Shown here piece after piece: positions 54,584 through 56,469 of a stretch of DNA of 56,469 nt. Under the pieces are notes generated by a model. It was not told where the DNA came from, made no database searches, and saw nothing but the letters and a program-made list of their open reading frames with translations. Position 1 is the stretch's first letter. Each line of letters opens with the position of its first letter. Source of the DNA: Nitrosomonadales bacterium (GTDB lineage: Bacteria > Pseudomonadota > Gammaproteobacteria > Burkholderiales > Gallionellaceae); contig JACRNY010000005.1 in NCBI GenBank assembly GCA_016214695.1, positions 144,372-200,840 on the forward strand, written 5' to 3'. A program made the position numbers and the translations under genes.

Positions 54584-56372
54584 CCAGGGCATGCTGGAAG
54601 AGGCGGCAGCGTGTTACCGCCAGGCTGTTGCCGCCGCTCCCGAGCGTGCCGAAGGTTTCCTCAATCTGGGCTATGTGTTGCGGGAGCTGCGGCTGCTCGA
54701 CGATGCCGAACGCGATCTCAGGCAGGCCATCCTGCTCGACCCGGCGCTGGCCGATGCCCACTACCTGCTGGGCGGCATCGCGCAGGAACGCGGCGATCTG
54801 GCCGCGGCCATCGAGAGTTACCGGAAGACCCTGGAGCTCAAGCCGGATTTCGAGATCGTGTACGGCGAGCTGTGCCAGTTGCTGTTCCAGAGTGGCAAGA
54901 AAGACAGTGCCAGGAAGGTCATCGAACAAGGGCTGGCGCTCTTTCCCGCATCGGCCGAACTGCACTGTTTCCTCGGCAACACCTACATCGACGAGAAGAA
55001 GTACGATCAGGCGATCCCCTGCTATCAGCAGGCGCTGCGGATACAACCGGACTATATAGAGTGCTACCGGAGAGCACTTGAGATCGACCCGGACTCCATC
55101 GACGCGCATACCGGCCTGCTGTTCTTCCTGAGCTTTCAGGCCGGCTGTTCCCCCGAACAGTACCTTGCAGAAGCCCGGCGCAATGGCAGCAAAGTGTTGG
55201 CGAAGGCCCGGCCATATACGCACTGGTCGGTTCATCCGGCCGGCGGCGATATCCGTCCCCTGCGGGTAGGCCTGGTTTCCGGGGACTTCAGGATCCATCC
55301 GGTCGGATATTTCCTGGAAAGTGTCCTGGCCCATCTGGATCCAGCCAGCGTGGAACTGGTGGCCTATACCGCGCAGCCGAAAGAAGACCATCTCACCGCC
55401 CGCCTCAAGCCCTGTTTCTCCGCATGGAACTCCATCGCCGATCTGAGCGACGAGGCCGCGGCCAGAAAGATCCATGACGATGGCATCCATATACTCGTCG
55501 ACCTGTCCGGCCATACCACCCACAACCGGCTTCCTGTGTTCGCATGGAAGCCGGCCCCCGTGCAAGTGAGCTGGCTGGGTTTTTTGGCCTCCACGGGGAT
55601 GCCCGGCATGGACTTCATGCTGGCGACCCCGGTTTCAGTGCCTGAAGCGCATCAGCGGCATTTCACGGAAAAGGTCTGGTATCTGCCCGAGACTGCGAAT
55701 TGCCTCACACCGCCGGTCGCCAGTCCAAAGCTGGCGATCACTCCGCCGCCGGTCATGCGCAACGGCTATATCACCTTTGGCTCTTTCCAGAATCTGCCCA
55801 AGATCAACGATGAGGTGCTGGCTGTATGGGGAGAGATATTCCGTGCACTGCCGCAGGCCAGGTTGCGTTTTCACAGCAAGCCGATGAGCGTTGCTTCCAC
55901 GCGAGAACAGTTCCGGCAGCGACTGTTGCAGCACGGGATACCGCCGGAACGGGTCGTGCTGGAGGGTGCGATAGATCCACGGGAAGATTATCTGGCGACA
56001 CACGCCGAGGTGGACATCATCCTGGACAGCTTTCCCTATACAGGCATCACAACGACCTGCGAAGCATTGTGGATGGGCGTGCCGACGATCACGCTTGCCG
56101 GGGATACCATGCTGTCGCGCCAGGGTGCCAGCCTGTTGAGTTGCGCAGGACTGACGGACTGGATAGCCAACAGCAAAGAGGAGTACATAGCGCTGGCCAT
56201 AGCCCATGCCGCCGATGTCGATCGCCTGGCGCTGCTGCGCGCGGGATTGCGCCAGCAGGTGCTCGCCTCCCCCCTCTTCAGTGCCCCCCGCTTTGCGCGG
56301 GATCTGGAGACTGCGCTGCAAGAAATGTGGCAACATTCCCGCCCACCTAATCCGCCCGCCGATCATGCTTAA
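54479..56372 (+). CDS. TPR/OGT-like (SPINDLY type) glycosyltransferase, apparently frameshifted
   Basis: The gene begins MLNWLKKTLTDPGNTAQPQG in one frame, then shifts by one base at a run of five C (54581-54585) into a long frame; removing one C would join them as KAAQPQGMLEEAAACYRQAV. Four TPR units follow. A short irregular join at QPDYIECYRRALEIDP (near 55050-55085) suggests loss of part of a repeat. The catalytic OGT domain has RVGLVSGDFRIHPVGYFLESVL (His), HTTHNRLPVFAWKPAPVQVSWLGF, TFGSFQNLPKINDEVL (Lys) and DSFPYTGITTTCEALWMGVP. It probably transfers GlcNAc or a similar sugar to Ser/Thr of protein. The shift could be a sequencing error, a pseudogene or a start further inside. Confidence 0.8.
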
Positions 56373-56469
56373 CTGGCTCAAAAAGACGCTCACCGATCCC
56401 GGCAACACGGCGCAGCCGCAAGGCAGCGTTGCACCTGATGCCGGCGCGCCGACGAAGGCCGCTCAGCCC
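56329..56469 (+). repeat. direct repeat, right copy, running off the window
   Basis: These bases are identical to 54443-54583. They include the stop of the first TPR glycosyltransferase gene and the start of another copy. The window stops inside the same C run where the first copy shifts frame, so the true extent of the repeat is unknown. Confidence 0.9.
56365..56469 (+). CDS. second TPR/OGT-like glycosyltransferase copy, 5' end only
   Basis: ATG at 56365 lies inside the last codons of the preceding gene (overlapping GATCATGCTTAA) and encodes MLNWLKKTLTDPGNTAQPQG and 15 further residues, identical to the first copy. It is truncated by the window edge. It implies at least two tandem genes, or an assembly artefact at a collapsed tandem array. 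Confidence 0.75.
   Translation, partial: MLNWLKKTLTDPGNTAQPQGSVAPDAGAPTKAAQP

Overview
The window looks like a betaproteobacterial chromosome segment or contig. The gene content and order (FlhDC master regulator, FliA, a CheA/CheZ/CheY/CheV chemotaxis block, two stator pairs, flgBCDEF next to divergent flgA-flgM-flgN) and the high GC content fit Nitrosomonadales or Gallionellaceae-like organisms. The species cannot be fixed from sequence inspection alone. The right edge falls inside a long direct repeat, as a contig break would.

Positions 1-31.5 kb are one motility and chemotaxis region. The rod and hook genes flgB-C-D-E-F (with the first two codons of flgG at the left edge) run on the minus strand. 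The divergent flgA, flgM and flgN run on the plus strand, and flgM has a near-consensus sigma-28 promoter. The rest is on the minus strand: flhD-flhC, motA-motB, four chemoreceptors, cheV-cheV, cheY-cheZ-cheA, a soluble zinc-binding-type chemoreceptor, cheR-cheB, flhB, flhA-flhF-flhG-fliA and motC-motD. FlhDC should activate the class 2 genes, FliA with its anti-sigma factor FlgM the class 3 genes, and the Che proteins should link the receptors to the MotAB and MotCD powered motor.

Three of the four membrane chemoreceptors carry a CxxCH c-type heme motif in a shared periplasmic sensor domain. One of these also carries an Aer-type PAS domain at its N-terminus. The cluster therefore looks built for redox or energy taxis. 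The CheB here has no receiver domain, there is no stand-alone cheW, and FlhG has lost the P-loop lysine. Upstream of flhD lies an exact sigma-28 consensus promoter. Its predicted transcript would begin with sequence complementary to the flhD Shine-Dalgarno region.

Positions 32.0-54.0 kb are a surface-glycan region: a UDP-sugar dehydrogenase, the Wzm/Wzt ABC exporter, eight glycosyltransferases (one fused to a methyltransferase), six other methyltransferase-like proteins including a FkbM type, a sulfotransferase and an acyltransferase-SGNH protein. Genes from 33.4 to 46.2 kb run on the plus strand, mostly with overlapping or nearly touching ends. Those from 46.2 to 54.0 kb run on the minus strand. 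The likely product is an acidic, methylated, possibly sulfated and acylated polysaccharide exported by Wzm/Wzt; a role in flagellin glycosylation is an alternative for part of the set.

Positions 54.0-56.5 kb hold a small unknown gene and a SPINDLY/OGT-like TPR glycosyltransferase gene that is apparently frameshifted at a C5 run. A second copy of its first 105 bases begins at its own 3' end, with a repeat period of 1886 bp. No tRNA, rRNA, CRISPR array or insertion sequence was recognised.
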